Source of the DNA: Chloroherpetonaceae bacterium | Lineage (GTDB): Bacteria; Bacteroidota; Chlorobiia; Chlorobiales; Thermochlorobacteraceae | Assembly: GCA_033763895.1 (NCBI GenBank) | Contig: JANRJQ010000007.1 | Span: 124,001-188,000 of the forward strand | Reading direction: 5' to 3' | DNA: 64,000 nt | Shown here: positions 27,643-37,500 of the stretch, one piece after another | Numbering within the stretch: the stretch's first letter is position 1 | Layout of the letters: the number at the start of each line of letters is the position of its first letter | Made by a program: the position numbers and the translations under genes | Notes under the pieces: model-generated | Told to the model about the DNA's origin: nothing | Databases searched by the model: none | Seen by the model: the letters and a program-made list of their open reading frames with translations, nothing else

Positions 27643-29445
27643 ATGACTCGGCTCTCATTATTCATTCTCAGTTTCCTTTTCGTCAACGCGTTTTCTCTTT
27701 CCGCCCAAGATTTAAATCAACTACGGATGTTTGGCGATCAATCAAATACGACTACGCCGGCAGGGGAAAGTCGTTCTCTTCTTCTCAAGAACTACTTTTC
27801 ATCATTTAATCAAGATCAAAGCCCCATCGACCGTTTATCGAATTCCACTCAAGCCTCTCCTGTATTTCCATCTTTTCCTCTTGAAGGGGTCATTGACCCA
27901 AGTAAATATCTATTAGGTTCAGGAGATATATTTGAAATTAGTGTTGCGAGTGTAACCCCGGTTATTTTTAGGGTTAGCGTGAATGTTGAAGGTAAAATAA
28001 ACATCCCAAATGTTGGTTCATTTGAAGCCGCGGGAAGATATCTTAGTGAAATTAAACCTGAAATCATTTTAAAATTAAAAAGACTCTATAAAGACGAAGC
28101 AATCAATGTTTCTTTATCCAATCCTCGTTCATTCATTATTGCAATTTCAGGCGCTGTTAAAACCCCCGGAAAATATGTTGTTTCTTCGCTTGACCGTTTG
28201 GATAAAGTGATTTTGCAATCAAACATTTCTCCCCCAGAGCCAACACAGTTGGCTCCAAATATTCAAAGTGATCGGTTAAATAGTGACAAGCTCTCGGTTA
28301 GGCTTTATCCAAATGCTAGCCCGCTTATTCAACCATCGCTCAGGCATATTTCTATCCGTCGAAAAAATGGCAGCGTATTTAAAGCAGACTTATTGCGGTT
28401 TTATTTAACCGGAGATCGATCAACCAATCCGAATCTTCAAGAGGGTGATGTTGTTACAGTGCAAAATGCCGCAGCAGGAGAAGTTGATAAAATAGGAATT
28501 TATGGGGCAGTACAAATTCCATTAATATGTGAATATCATCCGTCCGATAGCCTTCTCACCTTATTTTCATTTGCCCAAGGCGGAACTCAAAATGCTGATT
28601 TAGAACAGGTACAATTGGTACGAGAGAATAATGGCACCTTTGAATCCAAAATTATTAATTTAACTCGCGTAATTGAAGGAAAAGAGCCGAATTTCCCACT
28701 TCTTCCTAACGATCGTATTCAAGTTCCAGAAAAAAAACATAAAAAATTAGGAAATATTACGATTAAAGGAGAAGTTAAATACCCCGGTTATTTTTCAATT
28801 CATGAAGGTGAAACGACATTAAAGCAAGTCATTACCCTTGCCGGAGGATTTACTGAAAATGCATTATTAAATGGTGCAAAGATTTTTAGAAAACCAAAAC
28901 CGGAAGATCCAAATGCAAGAGAACCGATATCCGTGACAGACCCCGGCTTCGAACGGGCAAGAATTGTTCGTGGGAGCAACCTTAGTTCCGAAGAGGCACA
29001 AACCTTTGATTTAGATTTTGCGGCAAGAAGAAATTTTGTATCCGCGAATTTTAACGAGATTTTCTCAAAAGAGAGCAATAAAGATATTGAGCTTTTAGAT
29101 GGCGATGTTGTGATTATCCCAAAGGATGATCAAACCGTGTATATCGTCGGTCAAGTTCAACGACCCGGTTTTATTAAATATCGAAGCGGTTGGAAAGTGG
29201 AGGACTATATTTTAGCGGCGGGCGGTGAAACCTCGGAATCTTCCGGCGATGTTAAAATTATGAAAGCAGGAAGCGATGAATGGAAAAACCCCGGCGAAAC
29301 CATCATTGAATCCGGCGATTGGATTATTGCCCCGAAAAGAGTAAGAAAAACATTTTCTCAGGTACTCTCTGAATATTCACCGATATTATCACTCTTTGCG
29401 ACAGTGGTTACCTTAGGTGTTTTAATCTTTCAAGTTACTCGCTAA
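27643..29445 (+). CDS. Polysaccharide export protein (Wza-like) with SLBB domains
   Basis: A 600-residue protein with a signal peptide (MTRLSLFILSFLFVNAFSLSAQ); the start is the ATG at 27643, preceded in frame by a TTG. A Poly_export domain starts near residue 90 (YLLGSGDIFEISVASVTPVIFRVSVNVEGKINIPNVG). Several SLBB repeats follow (IKGEVKYPGYFSIHEGETTLKQVITLAGGFTENA, VYIVGQVQRPGFIKYRSGWKVEDYILAAGGETSES), and a C-terminal TM segment (ILSLFATVVTLGVLIFQVTR). Wza-like proteins form the outer-membrane secretion channel for capsule or exopolysaccharide. The C-terminal helix would be the outer-membrane anchor. No glycosyltransferase or Wzc gene is adjacent. Confidence 0.9.
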   Translation: MTRLSLFILSFLFVNAFSLSAQDLNQLRMFGDQSNTTTPAGESRSLLLKNYFSSFNQDQSPIDRLSNSTQASPVFPSFPLEGVIDPSKYLLGSGDIFEISVASVTPVIFRVSVNVEGKINIPNVGSFEAAGRYLSEIKPEIILKLKRLYKDEAINVSLSNPRSFIIAISGAVKTPGKYVVSSLDRLDKVILQSNISPPEPTQLAPNIQSDRLNSDKLSVRLYPNASPLIQPSLRHISIRRKNGSVFKADLLRFYLTGDRSTNPNLQEGDVVTVQNAAAGEVDKIGIYGAVQIPLICEYHPSDSLLTLFSFAQGGTQNADLEQVQLVRENNGTFESKIINLTRVIEGKEPNFPLLPNDRIQVPEKKHKKLGNITIKGEVKYPGYFSIHEGETTLKQVITLAGGFTENALLNGAKIFRKPKPEDPNAREPISVTDPGFERARIVRGSNLSSEEAQTFDLDFAARRNFVSANFNEIFSKESNKDIELLDGDVVIIPKDDQTVYIVGQVQRPGFIKYRSGWKVEDYILAAGGETSESSGDVKIMKAGSDEWKNPGETIIESGDWIIAPKRVRKTFSQVLSEYSPILSLFATVVTLGVLIFQVTR

Positions 29446-29609
29446 AAATTCCATTTCGCTTGAAATGAATCTCATTTTCTAATTAAGAATAAAGCGACCA
29501 AGAGATCCCCCCACACATTTTCAATTTTTTAACTCCTTCCGCTCGGTGATTTTGACATACTCAATCACCTTCGCTTTTCACTCTTCACTTTTTTTCTTCA
29601 CTGAATTTA

Positions 29610-29720
29610 TTACTTCACCAGCATGATATTCTTTGCTTGGATAAAACTCCCTGATTGCTGCGACCTTGATGAGCTCACTTGAGTGCTTGACGAGTTGATT
29701 TCAATCCAGTAGAAATAAAG
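29610..29720 (-). pseudogene. Remnant of a T9SS C-terminal sorting domain (sub-array A end)
   Basis: An open minus-strand frame ends ALYFYWIEI...QQSGSF, then IQAKNIMLVK and a stop, which is the tail of a type A T9SS sorting domain (compare YFYQLKSGNFVQTKKMMLVK of the intact protein at 34526). Nothing upstream codes for a matching cargo: the frame breaks into the RHS core copy at 29734. The same core-to-tail junction is found at 42095-42200. The rest of the 29446-30025 stretch holds RHS copy 1 and the 3' end of the DUF5615 pseudogene, and otherwise nothing I recognise. Confidence 0.7.
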
Positions 29721-29733
29721 AGCTCTGGTTGAA

Positions 29734-29839
29734 CAAAAAACTCCCCATTCCTTACCACATACTTCAAAGGCGCATTTCCGCAGAAGCCGTAGGGCGAGAA
29801 CTGCTGGTCGGCGGGGTCTATGGCATAGAAGCGGTTGAA
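29734..29839 (-). repeat. RHS core copy 1 (truncated)
   Basis: Encodes FNRFYAIDPADQQFSPYGFC, then GNAPLKYVVRNGEFF. The 5' part of the core, before the FNRFYA codons, is missing. It leads in the coding direction into the T9SS tail remnant. Confidence 0.85.
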
Positions 29840-29863
29840 AAAATTATTAGAATGAGATTTGAA

Positions 29864-30229
29864 TTAAACTGGTCCAGAAATTAAAATCGAAATTTCGTTT
29901 TCTCCAATTCGGATTGTTTTCCCCATTCTTTTTTTCTTTGTTTTGAAACTTGGGTGTTTAAGAAATCGGCGGATTGCAATTGCCACTTGGTCTGGCTGTA
30001 TTCTTAAAACTACAAGGCAATACGATTAGTGGTTCCAATTTAATTTTTCAAAATCACTATCCCTTGTAAAGAAAGTTACTTCTTTGAGGGAGTGAAGGAG
30101 AGGGAGAATATGATTAACATCTTGCATCCCTTTTTGCCCGATTTCAACCCCGATTTGACGGAAGGGTATCTTAAACAGCCGAAGTTTTTTTCGCTCTTCT
30201 TGTGCGATATTCTCGTCGAGTATGTACAT
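29864..30229 (-). pseudogene. DUF5615/PIN-like toxin, interrupted by one in-frame stop
   Basis: The frame starting MYILDENIAQEERKKL runs through TRDSDFEKLNWNH to a TAA at 30026-30028. It then continues unchanged for 53 more codons (SYCLVVLRIQPDQVAIAIRR...KKRMGKTIRIGENEISILIS) to a stop at 29864. Together ~120 residues form a complete DUF5615-type toxin with N-terminal DEN, central RDSDF and C-terminal RMG motifs. One point change accounts for the break. The start overlaps the DUF433 antitoxin by 59 bases. Sequencing error or readthrough cannot be excluded. Confidence 0.75.
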
Positions 30230-30440
30230 CTCGAATTGATTTAATAGCTAATTCTACAGCTTCAGCAACAGCTTCAGGTGGAATAAGTGAATTATATTTT
30301 TCTGAAATAGATTGAAACGTTTTCCCTTTAGAGACATAAAATAGTGCATCTGCTACCGCGATTCTCGTCCCTATGAAACGCAATTCACCATTTCCTTTTT
30401 CAGAGTCGGATTCGATGTACTTTCCTAAGATTTTTCTCAT
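30171..30440 (-). CDS. DUF433 antitoxin-like protein
   Basis: An 89-residue protein with the DUF433 pattern: GELRFIGTRIAVADALFYVSKGKTFQSISEKYNSLIPPEAVAEAVELAI. DUF433 proteins are winged-helix-like antitoxins usually paired with DUF5615 toxins, as here. The frame is intact while the toxin is broken. The C-terminal tail (RREYRTRRAKKTSAV) overlaps the toxin start in another frame. It lies directly after RHS core copy 2 in the coding direction. Confidence 0.78.
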   Translation of the reverse strand: MRKILGKYIESDSEKGNGELRFIGTRIAVADALFYVSKGKTFQSISEKYNSLIPPEAVAEAVELAIKSIRDVHTRREYRTRRAKKTSAV

Positions 30441-30530
30441 GAGGCTCTTTTATTGTTCATCTTAGATAACTATTTGTTTTCAAAAACCAAAATGTAGCTT
30501 ATAAATTTTTGCCCTTAGTTTCAATAACAT

Positions 30531-30693
30531 AGCGTAGGTCGAGAACTGCTGATCGGAGGGGTCAATGGTACAGAAACGGTTGAAGTCGGTGTTGTAAATA
30601 CGTGCCCTAAAGTTTCAGAGTTTGCCGTCGCCTTCGTTTTCTTGGCCGGAGAAGTAATAGCGGTACCACTATGTTAGGCCGTTACCTACAGTT
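30531..30693 (-). repeat. RHS core copy 2
   Basis: Recognisable from GCGTAGGTCGAGAACTGCTG to the TACCACTATGTTAGGCCG end. Point differences and frame damage make it non-coding as read. It abuts the DUF433/DUF5615 locus. Confidence 0.85.
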
Positions 30694-30900
30694 GCATACT
30701 TTATTATACTAGAGGTGGGAAGGTCTGTCACTTCTGATTTGCTCTTACAATTTTTCCTCAAGTATATCAGTAGAACTTTTCACATACAGAGGTTTACTCA
30801 GTTTAAAAGCTACTAAATTTTCGTATATTGTCAGATTCTGAAATTTGATTCAAATCTATTTTGAGTATCGTGTTTATACCTTTTTTCTATATGTCGGTAT

Positions 30901-31137
30901 ATGATAAAGAAAATTTTAACTCCTCAACAGAACAGTTATAACTTGAGCATACCTCCAAACTATATCGGTAAAAAGATTGAAATACTGATTTATGCTTTGG
31001 ACGAAGTCGTACCTGAAAAGTTTGCTTCCCCAAAAAAGACCTTTTCTGATTTCTGTGGTATTTTATCGGAAAGTGATTATCAATCATTAAAAGCCCACTC
31101 CGAAGAGGCGCGAAAAGAATGGAACAGAGATATTTAA
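30901..31137 (+). CDS. VapB-like antitoxin
   Basis: A 78-residue protein, MIKKILTPQQNSYNLSIPPNY... with a C-terminal DFCGILSESDYQSLKAHSEEARKEWNRDI. This is the tail type found in antitoxins that wrap PIN-domain toxins. The N-terminal part looks like a beta-strand DNA-binding or AbrB-like segment. Its stop overlaps the start of the PIN toxin by 19 bases, the usual coupled antitoxin-toxin order. Confidence 0.75.
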   Translation: MIKKILTPQQNSYNLSIPPNYIGKKIEILIYALDEVVPEKFASPKKTFSDFCGILSESDYQSLKAHSEEARKEWNRDI

Positions 31138-31530
31138 TCGATACCAATGTTATCATTGATAATTTCGGAAACAAGCTTACTCCAAGCGCAAAATTTTTCT
31201 TTAATAACTTAGAAATAATTATTTCTGCTATTACAAAGATTGAATTATTAGGTTGGAAAGGTGCTACAGAAAATCAATTAACCCCGGTATATCGATTTAT
31301 TGAACTTGTGACTGTTTTACCAATCAGTGAAGATGTAGTAAACCTCACAATTTCTATCAGGCAATCCAAAAAAATTGCTTTAGGGGACGCTTTAATTGCC
31401 GCTACCGCAATTGTTTATGACTTTAATTGCCGCTACCGCAATTGTTTATGATTTAACACTCATTTCCCGGAATATCGCCGATTTTACGAATATTGATGGA
31501 CTAAAAATTCTTGACTCGAATACTCTTTAA
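31119..31530 (+). pseudogene. VapC-like PIN-domain toxin disrupted by a 31-bp tandem duplication
   Basis: Starts MEQRYLIDTNVIIDNFGNKL (first catalytic Asp) with KIELL (Glu) and GDALIAATA (Asp). At 31390-31451 a 31-base segment is present twice in tandem, which shifts the frame after AIVYD and stops it at 31451. Removing one copy restores the reading AIVYDLTLISRNIADFTNIDGLKILDSNTL to a stop at 31528-31530, i.e. a complete PIN domain including its last acidic motif. It is a single lesion that could revert by recombination between the copies. The antitoxin upstream is intact. Confidence 0.88.
31390..31451 (+). repeat. Perfect 31-bp tandem duplication in vapC
   Basis: Two identical adjacent copies (31390-31420 and 31421-31451), beginning CTTTAATTGCCGCTACCGCA and ending TTTATGA. 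31 is not a multiple of three, so the duplication shifts the toxin frame. Confidence 0.97.
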
Positions 31531-31599
31531 TAGTAGTATCCGTGCTAAGTCATATTTTAATAAATGTTTCCCTCCTTAGTACTTTAATAAATATTTTCA

Positions 31600-31757
31600 A
31601 AACCATCAACGGCGAATTTCCGCAGAAAGCGTAGGGCGAGAACTGCTGGTCGGCGGGGTCTAAGGCATAGAAACGGTTGAAGTCGGTGTTGTAAAGCCGT
31701 GCTTTAAAGTTCCAAAGTTTGCCATCGCCTTCGTTTTCTTGGCCCGTGTAGTAATTT
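31600..31757 (-). repeat. RHS core copy 3
   Basis: Near-complete core from the GGCGAATTTCCGCAGAAAGC end to CTTGGCCCGTGTAGTAATTT. It lies 70 bases beyond the end of the disrupted vapC and just after the lipoprotein gene in array order. Confidence 0.9.
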
Positions 31758-31769
31758 CTATCCTATTAC

Positions 31770-32225
31770 TTATCTCGGATAAGTAAGTCTTCCATTGAGT
31801 CGAGCTATTTCTTCAATACTAAAGTCATATCTTACAATTATCTTATATCCAGCACGAATTTCTTCCCAACTGTATTTGGCGACTGTATCGGGATCAAATA
31901 TGTAAATTGATAATGTATCTGATGATGAACCAATTTCTTTGCGTAAAATAGTCTCATAATCATCGCTAAAGACACCCAAATACAAATACGTGTAGTCAAT
32001 TATGTAATGAGTGTCACCGGGTATAAGTTTACTAAAATTAGGCTTAAAAGATGGTAAAGTTGTATCTGGATGTATTGATCCTTGATACGGGTCTGGATAT
32101 GGTTGAGCCCCTACTAAATAGAGAAGGGTGTCAGTGGAATTATTAGAAAGACTTACATTATATCTCCCGACACAACCAACTAATGATAAAGTAAATAATG
32201 CTAAAAGAAATATTTTTTTCCACAT
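31770..32225 (-). CDS. Lipoprotein, candidate immunity protein for the metallopeptidase toxin
   Basis: A 151-residue lipoprotein (MWKKIFLLALFTLSLVGCVGRY, lipobox LVGC). The mature part is beta-rich with tyrosines (YLVGAQPYPDPYQGS, HYIIDYTYLYLGVFSDDYE). It has no recognised family. It begins 86 bases downstream of the RHS-tip metallopeptidase gene on the same strand, the usual position of an immunity gene, and membrane anchoring would suit a toxin acting in the periplasm. The immunity role is inference from position. Confidence 0.6.
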   Translation of the reverse strand: MWKKIFLLALFTLSLVGCVGRYNVSLSNNSTDTLLYLVGAQPYPDPYQGSIHPDTTLPSFKPNFSKLIPGDTHYIIDYTYLYLGVFSDDYETILRKEIGSSSDTLSIYIFDPDTVAKYSWEEIRAGYKIIVRYDFSIEEIARLNGRLTYPR

Positions 32226-32311
32226 ATATAATAAATTTATTTTCTTAATAAAATTGGAGGAAATTGACTCTGTCGAGGATAAATCCGAGGGTAGTCTCTT
32301 TCAAAATTATT

Positions 32312-33304
32312 TCAATTCACCCCATACCTTGCAAAATAATCCGCCGCATATCGATTGGCCTCCATTTCAAAATCTTGTATGTCATGCGTGCTAATTCTAG
32401 CACCCCAAGGGTCATTTCTTACCCACTGTGCTGACATAGCACTCAATAAACTGGGGATACCAATATTAGACAAATATCTAAATCCCAACTTTCGACTTTG
32501 AAAAGTATGACCATATTCGTGCATCAATAGGGGGTCATTAAGTATATCAAATGATGAATTTGGTGTGTCTGCCCAGATATGCTTACCTAAGGAAACACCA
32601 CTTCCTTTACCGTTATAACTTACTGAAAAAGTTACTCCACCAAAGTATCTGACCTCGTCCACATTTCCTGTTAGGTTCATCCATTGTGAGGTTATAGCTC
32701 CAATATTTGATTGGGGTTGCTCCCAACTATTTTGGAGTATTCCACTCCCTATTTTTTCCCAGAATCCTTTTGTTTCATCCAAATAATAGTCTCCCAGAAA
32801 AATTTTAACTGAATTTTCTAAACACGTAAAATCAAGTGAGAAGACCGAATTTGTAAAATTAAATGGAATGCTGAGTGAAGAGGTTAAATTCTTTAGCGCA
32901 TCTGTACCGGCGATGATAGGCCCTATAATCGGAATACTATAAGTTAACCCCTTTCCAAGCGTTGAACCAACCCTACTAATAGAGCCACTTACTACTGCAT
33001 CAAGGCCGTCAAATACATTCTTTATATTTCCCTCATATATTTGTGTAATAAGGTTAAATACTCCAAAAATATTGAAAAACTCCCCATTCCTATCTACAAA
33101 CATCAGCGGCGAATTCCCGCAGAAGGCGTATGGAGAGAACTGCTGGCCGTTGGGGTCTAAGGCATAGAAACGGTTGAAGTCTGTATTGTAAAGCCGTGCT
33201 CTAAAGTTCCAGAGCTTGCCATCGCCTTCGTTTTCTTGGCCGGAGATGTATTTTAGGAACTTTAGTGTCGGGTCGCCGCCTACGAAGGTAGGCATTAAAT
33301 CCAT
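32312..33304 (-). CDS. RHS-core protein with zinc-metallopeptidase-like C-terminal toxin domain
   Basis: A 330-residue orphan tip. Residues ~15-75 are the RHS core (ISGQENEGDGKLWNFRARLY...FCGNSPLMFVDRNGEFF), which in full RHS toxins closes the cocoon and is where the tip is cleaved. A Gly-rich linker (about 80-150) is followed by the tip domain. Its LLMHEYGHTFQSRKLG has an HExxH-like zinc motif, with a further DIQDFEMEANRYAADYFARYG carrying a possible third Glu ligand. The frame is intact but no YD-repeat region precedes it. A candidate lipoprotein immunity gene follows. Expression may need recombination onto a full-length RHS gene. Confidence 0.85.
   Translation of the reverse strand: MDLMPTFVGGDPTLKFLKYISGQENEGDGKLWNFRARLYNTDFNRFYALDPNGQQFSPYAFCGNSPLMFVDRNGEFFNIFGVFNLITQIYEGNIKNVFDGLDAVVSGSISRVGSTLGKGLTYSIPIIGPIIAGTDALKNLTSSLSIPFNFTNSVFSLDFTCLENSVKIFLGDYYLDETKGFWEKIGSGILQNSWEQPQSNIGAITSQWMNLTGNVDEVRYFGGVTFSVSYNGKGSGVSLGKHIWADTPNSSFDILNDPLLMHEYGHTFQSRKLGFRYLSNIGIPSLLSAMSAQWVRNDPWGARISTHDIQDFEMEANRYAADYFARYGVN
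33074..33295 (-). repeat. RHS core copy 4
   Basis: Complete core, including the AACTCCCCATTCCTATC distal end and the GGGTCGCCGCCTACGAAGGT proximal end shared with copy 9. It is in frame with the metallopeptidase tip. Confidence 0.92.
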
Positions 33305-33405
33305 CTTCTTAATCCGTCCTCTTACCTTGTGTTAAGAACTTCTTTTTTGTTTTAATTATTTTTTCTATATTTCTAAGTTACATAAATTGTAATTTAGTTC
33401 TAAGT

Positions 33406-33714
33406 TTGGTTATAATAAAAAAATATCCGTTTATTGCTTTTATTAAGGCACATGCTGATTCCTCTATTCCATTACAAGAATGGTACCATTCTGTTAAGTC
33501 AGCTAGTTGGAAGAATCATGCTGATTTGAAAGCACATTACCCTTCTGCTGATTTTATCGGAAACGGAAGGTATGTTTTCAACATCAAGGGTAATAAATAT
33601 AGATTAATTGCTTTTGTACACTTTAAGATTCGTACTGTCTTTATCAAATTTATTGGAACACATGCAGAATATGATAAAATCGATCCTAAAACCATAGAGC
33701 AAATTGATTATTAA
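33406..33714 (+). CDS. higB: HigB family mRNA-interferase toxin
   Basis: A 102-residue protein matching the HigB_toxin family (PF09907): LQEWYHSVKSASWKNHADLKAHYPSADFIGNGRYVFNIKGNKYRLIAFV and FIKFIGTHAEYDKID. These ribosome-dependent RelE-fold nucleases act on mRNA. The start shown is a TTG that fits the family length. The toxin precedes the antitoxin, the order typical of higBA. Both genes are intact, on the strand opposite the RHS cores, and sit between copies 4 and 5. Confidence 0.9.
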   Translation: MVIIKKYPFIAFIKAHADSSIPLQEWYHSVKSASWKNHADLKAHYPSADFIGNGRYVFNIKGNKYRLIAFVHFKIRTVFIKFIGTHAEYDKIDPKTIEQIDY

Positions 33715-33772
33715 TTGATTGAATTAATAATAGGGTTATTTTTGTATCAAAACTTTAATTAGTATATCTCTC

Positions 33773-34150
33773 ATGAAAATCAAAACAAAATCAGAATACA
33801 CTGCCGCAATAAAGAAACTTGAAACTTGGGCACAAAAAAATCCTGATGGAAATGATCCTGAAACGAACATGAAAATGCAAATGATTTCTGAAGCAATTGA
33901 AGCCTATGAGGATAAATCTCTGCCAAGTTCATTTCGGGAAATTCCCCAACCAACCACAATACCAGATGCTTTAAGATATAAAATGTATGAACTTAATCTA
34001 GACCAAAAAGATTTGGCAAAAAAATTGGGTATTGCACCGACAAGAATTTCTGAAATTCTTTCAAAAAAGAGAAAAATAAATTTGAGTTTAGCAAAAAAGC
34101 TACACTCAAAACTCGGGCTTGATCCAAGGTTTATTTTAGAAAAAGCTTAA
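33773..34150 (+). CDS. higA: HigA antitoxin with XRE-type helix-turn-helix
   Basis: A 125-residue antitoxin. The N-terminal helical segment (AIKKLETWAQKNPDG) is followed by a C-terminal HTH domain (LRYKMYELNLDQKDLAKKLGIAPTRISEILSKKRKINLSLAKKLHSKLGLDPRFIL). HigA neutralises HigB and represses the operon. It starts 58 bases after higB; typical gaps are shorter, but no other start is evident. Confidence 0.92.
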   Translation: MKIKTKSEYTAAIKKLETWAQKNPDGNDPETNMKMQMISEAIEAYEDKSLPSSFREIPQPTTIPDALRYKMYELNLDQKDLAKKLGIAPTRISEILSKKRKINLSLAKKLHSKLGLDPRFILEKA

Positions 34151-34232
34151 TTGAATTTAATTAGGATTTACCTTTGTATTGAATTATTTATTCGGATTTA
34201 CGAATTCTTACTGTAAATTCTTTTTTCTTCCT

Positions 34233-34382
34233 ATTTCCGCAGAAGGCGTAGGGCGAGAATTGCTGGTCGGCGGGGTCTAAAGCATAGAAACGGTTGAAAT
34301 CGGTGTTGTAAAGTCTCGCTCTAAAGTTCCAGAGCTTGCCATCGCCTTCGTTTTCTTGGCCGGAGAAGTAATAGCGGTAAAA
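34233..34382 (-). repeat. RHS core copy 5
   Basis: Core begins abruptly at ATTTCCGCAGAAGGCG, 82 bases after higA, and ends GAGAAGTAATAGCGGTAAAA. No C-terminal domain follows in the coding direction. Confidence 0.92.
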
Positions 34383-34525
34383 AAATGTTAAGCACTAATC
34401 GATTCATTAGTGTCTCTTAGAGTTTTACTAATGTCGTGCTCACCACAGATTCCCGACGCGTCGCTCCACGACTTGCGGAAATGACATAAAGGGTACAACG
34501 CTTCTTCAATCTTAATTGACAACTC

Positions 34526-37500
34526 CTACTTCACCAACATCATCTTCTTTGTTTGCACAAAATTGCCTGATTTCAACTGATAGAAATACACCCCGCTCGC
34601 GAGCTTCGCCGCATTGAAATTCACTTGATACTTCCCTGCCTCTTTTGGTTCATTCACGAGTGTAGTCACTTCGCGACCCAACACATCATACACCTTAAGC
34701 GTCACTTGCCCGCTTTGCGGCAATTGATACGCAATCACCGTATTCGGATTGAAGGGGTTCGGGAAGTTTTGTTCAAGCGCAAACTCCGTTGGTAACAATG
34801 TCCTTACTTCACTTTCAAGCAACGTTTTATCACCTACCAATACCTTAAAACTCATCACATCTTTCGTTCCGGCAAAGCCATACACACAGCTTCTACTTAG
34901 CGAACTCACCCGCTTTTGCGATTCATCCACCAGAAGCACTTCCAAACCCTTTGGAACAGACTCAATCCCCATCACCTGAATCGTATGCCATCCACGTTTC
35001 AACGACCGCACTTCAAACTGCCATTCTTCTTTACCGACAAAGGGCGGACGGATATCCACGCTATATCGCGGAAACGCCTCATCCCAATTGCTATGCGGGA
35101 AATAGAGGTACGCCAAATCATGCGCAAGCGGTGGCTCGGGATAATCAAATGCATCGCGCCCTTTTGTGGCTACAGATGATACGCCAAGCTCATTATCCAC
35201 ATCTTTATTTTCTGGCGTGGTTAAGTGGATTTTCAAACGCCAGCCATCAGTAGCGTTCTCCGCAAATCGTTGAGATTCTTCCGTGGTGGAAAGTGTGGTT
35301 GTTGTGGCGGGGTTAGGAATCACCAATTGTGTAATGCCGGCAGGGATATTCACATAATATCCAACATACGGCGTCATTGTATTTTCAATGGTATATGCAC
35401 CATTATAGCCGCGAAGTGCCGAGCCGCTGAGGTCGCCGAAAACCGAGGTCGCCGTTTGAACCGCACTCCACGACACCGCCGTGTTAAACGGATTGGTGAT
35501 AATATTCCAACTATTTGCACGCACAGGGATAAGTGCACGGTTATTCGAGAGCGAAAGATTCCCGTTAAAAGCCGGTGCGGTTAATCCCCTGCGTGCTATA
35601 ACCCAAACGCCTTCACCAATATTGGTTCGCGAGGCCGGTTGAAGTAAATCGTATGTAGTGCCATTGTCAGTAAAAATGCGCCAATCTTTGGCATCGACTT
35701 GAGTAATACCAAAATCAGATGGAGAAATTCCACGACCCGGCAGCCCTGTAAGTCGATAACTCGTATTCGAGACCGTTTCTTGTCCGCTTAAATTCGGGAC
35801 ACTCGGTAAGGCTTGTGCCGCTATTGAAATCGGTGATGAAACGGCAGCCGAAACCGTGCCTGAAACATTGACCGTTTGTGCGGCCGCGCCTGTACTGGTA
35901 TGTGTAATTTGACCGGACGGCGTGCCTGCGGTTTGACCTGTAAGCCGCACTTGAATGGCCGTTGGCCCCACCGTTCCGCCTAATTGAGATAGGTTAATGA
36001 TTGAACCGAATTGACCTTGATTCCCAACACGAATTGCATAGCCCGTTGGTGCTGTAATTACGACTTGAGCGGTTAACCCCGACCACGAAACCTGATACCC
36101 CTGAACCTGAGATGGGATACCAATTGATGTTGAAAACGCAGTCATCGAAGAGGAGACTGTTATGGATGAAAGGGTTGAAGCAACATTCCCCGATACCGCA
36201 ACCGTTTGAGTAAGTGCACCAGTTGAAGCGTGTGTGATGTTTCCGCTAAAATTTCCTTGCGACGTTCCGGTGAGCCTCACCTCAATTGGTGTTGTTGGAA
36301 GTGAATCTCCTTGTCTTGCAAATGCTAACCGAGAAACAAATACATTTTGTGTTCCCCCTCGCCTGACTTCAAAGCCTGCCGGAGGTGTCACAATCAAGCT
36401 ATCTGAAAGATTTCTGCCATTTACAAAATATTGCGACGTGCTCGAAGGCGTACCGGCGGTTGTACTAAAATTAAATGGTCCAACAGTGCTAAGCCCAATC
36501 AAAGGATTTTCAGTAGTGACACTTCCGCTCACCGCCACATTTTGCGTGGTTGCGCCTGTGCTCGTATGGGTGATGTTCCCGCTGAATGAACCTGCAATTG
36601 CGCCGGTAAGCCGAACTTGAATGGTGGTAATTGCAAGCGTACCGCTTGAAGGCGCAAGACTCAGCGCACTTGTTTGAAAACTGCCACTCGTCCCTTGCCG
36701 AATCTCAAACCCGCTTGGTGGTGTAATGACGACATTCCCCGTTAGGTTTGACCCGGAAACCGTGTATTCTTGCGCTGTTGAAGGCGTGCCTGTAGTTGAA
36801 GAAAAAGCGTTTAGGGTTGAACTACTTACGGTGACAAATGAGGTCGCTGTCACCGTGCCGCTCACCGCAAGTGCGAATGGGGTCGCGCCACTCGAGGTCA
36901 CGCGAACGGAATCGGAAACGTTACCCGATGTTGTTCCTGCTAAACGAACTTGAATGGTCAAGTTTTGCAAAGTTCCACCAACAACGCTCGATGTCATTTG
37001 CGATTGAAATGACCCGCTTGTCCCAAAGCGCCCTTCAAATCCATTTGGAAAGGATACAGAAATCGATTCGCGGACATTCGTCACATTTAGTGAAAACGAT
37101 TGCGTTGCGGAAGGAACCCCCGGGGTAGTTGCAAAAGTTGTGAGAGAACCGGAAGCGAGCGAAAGTTGCGGCGTTGTTCCCGTTAAATTCCTTGAAAAGG
37201 TTAATAGATTCGGATCTTGAGCAGTAATCAGGTCAAGCCTACCGTCGCGATCCAAATCTGCCGTTAAAACTTCATTCACATTCGACAAAAATACCCTTGC
37301 ACTTACCGCGCTTGCAAACGACGATACCCCAAGCGCCCCGGGCGAACTCACATTTCTATAAACCAATAATTGGGAAGTAAAGCCGGTATTACACACAATT
37401 AAGTCGTTTCGCCCATCGCCATCAATATCCGATGCATCAACATCGTTATAATTCCCCGAGACAGCGGAGTAAGAAACAAACCCGATAAAACCTTGCGAGC

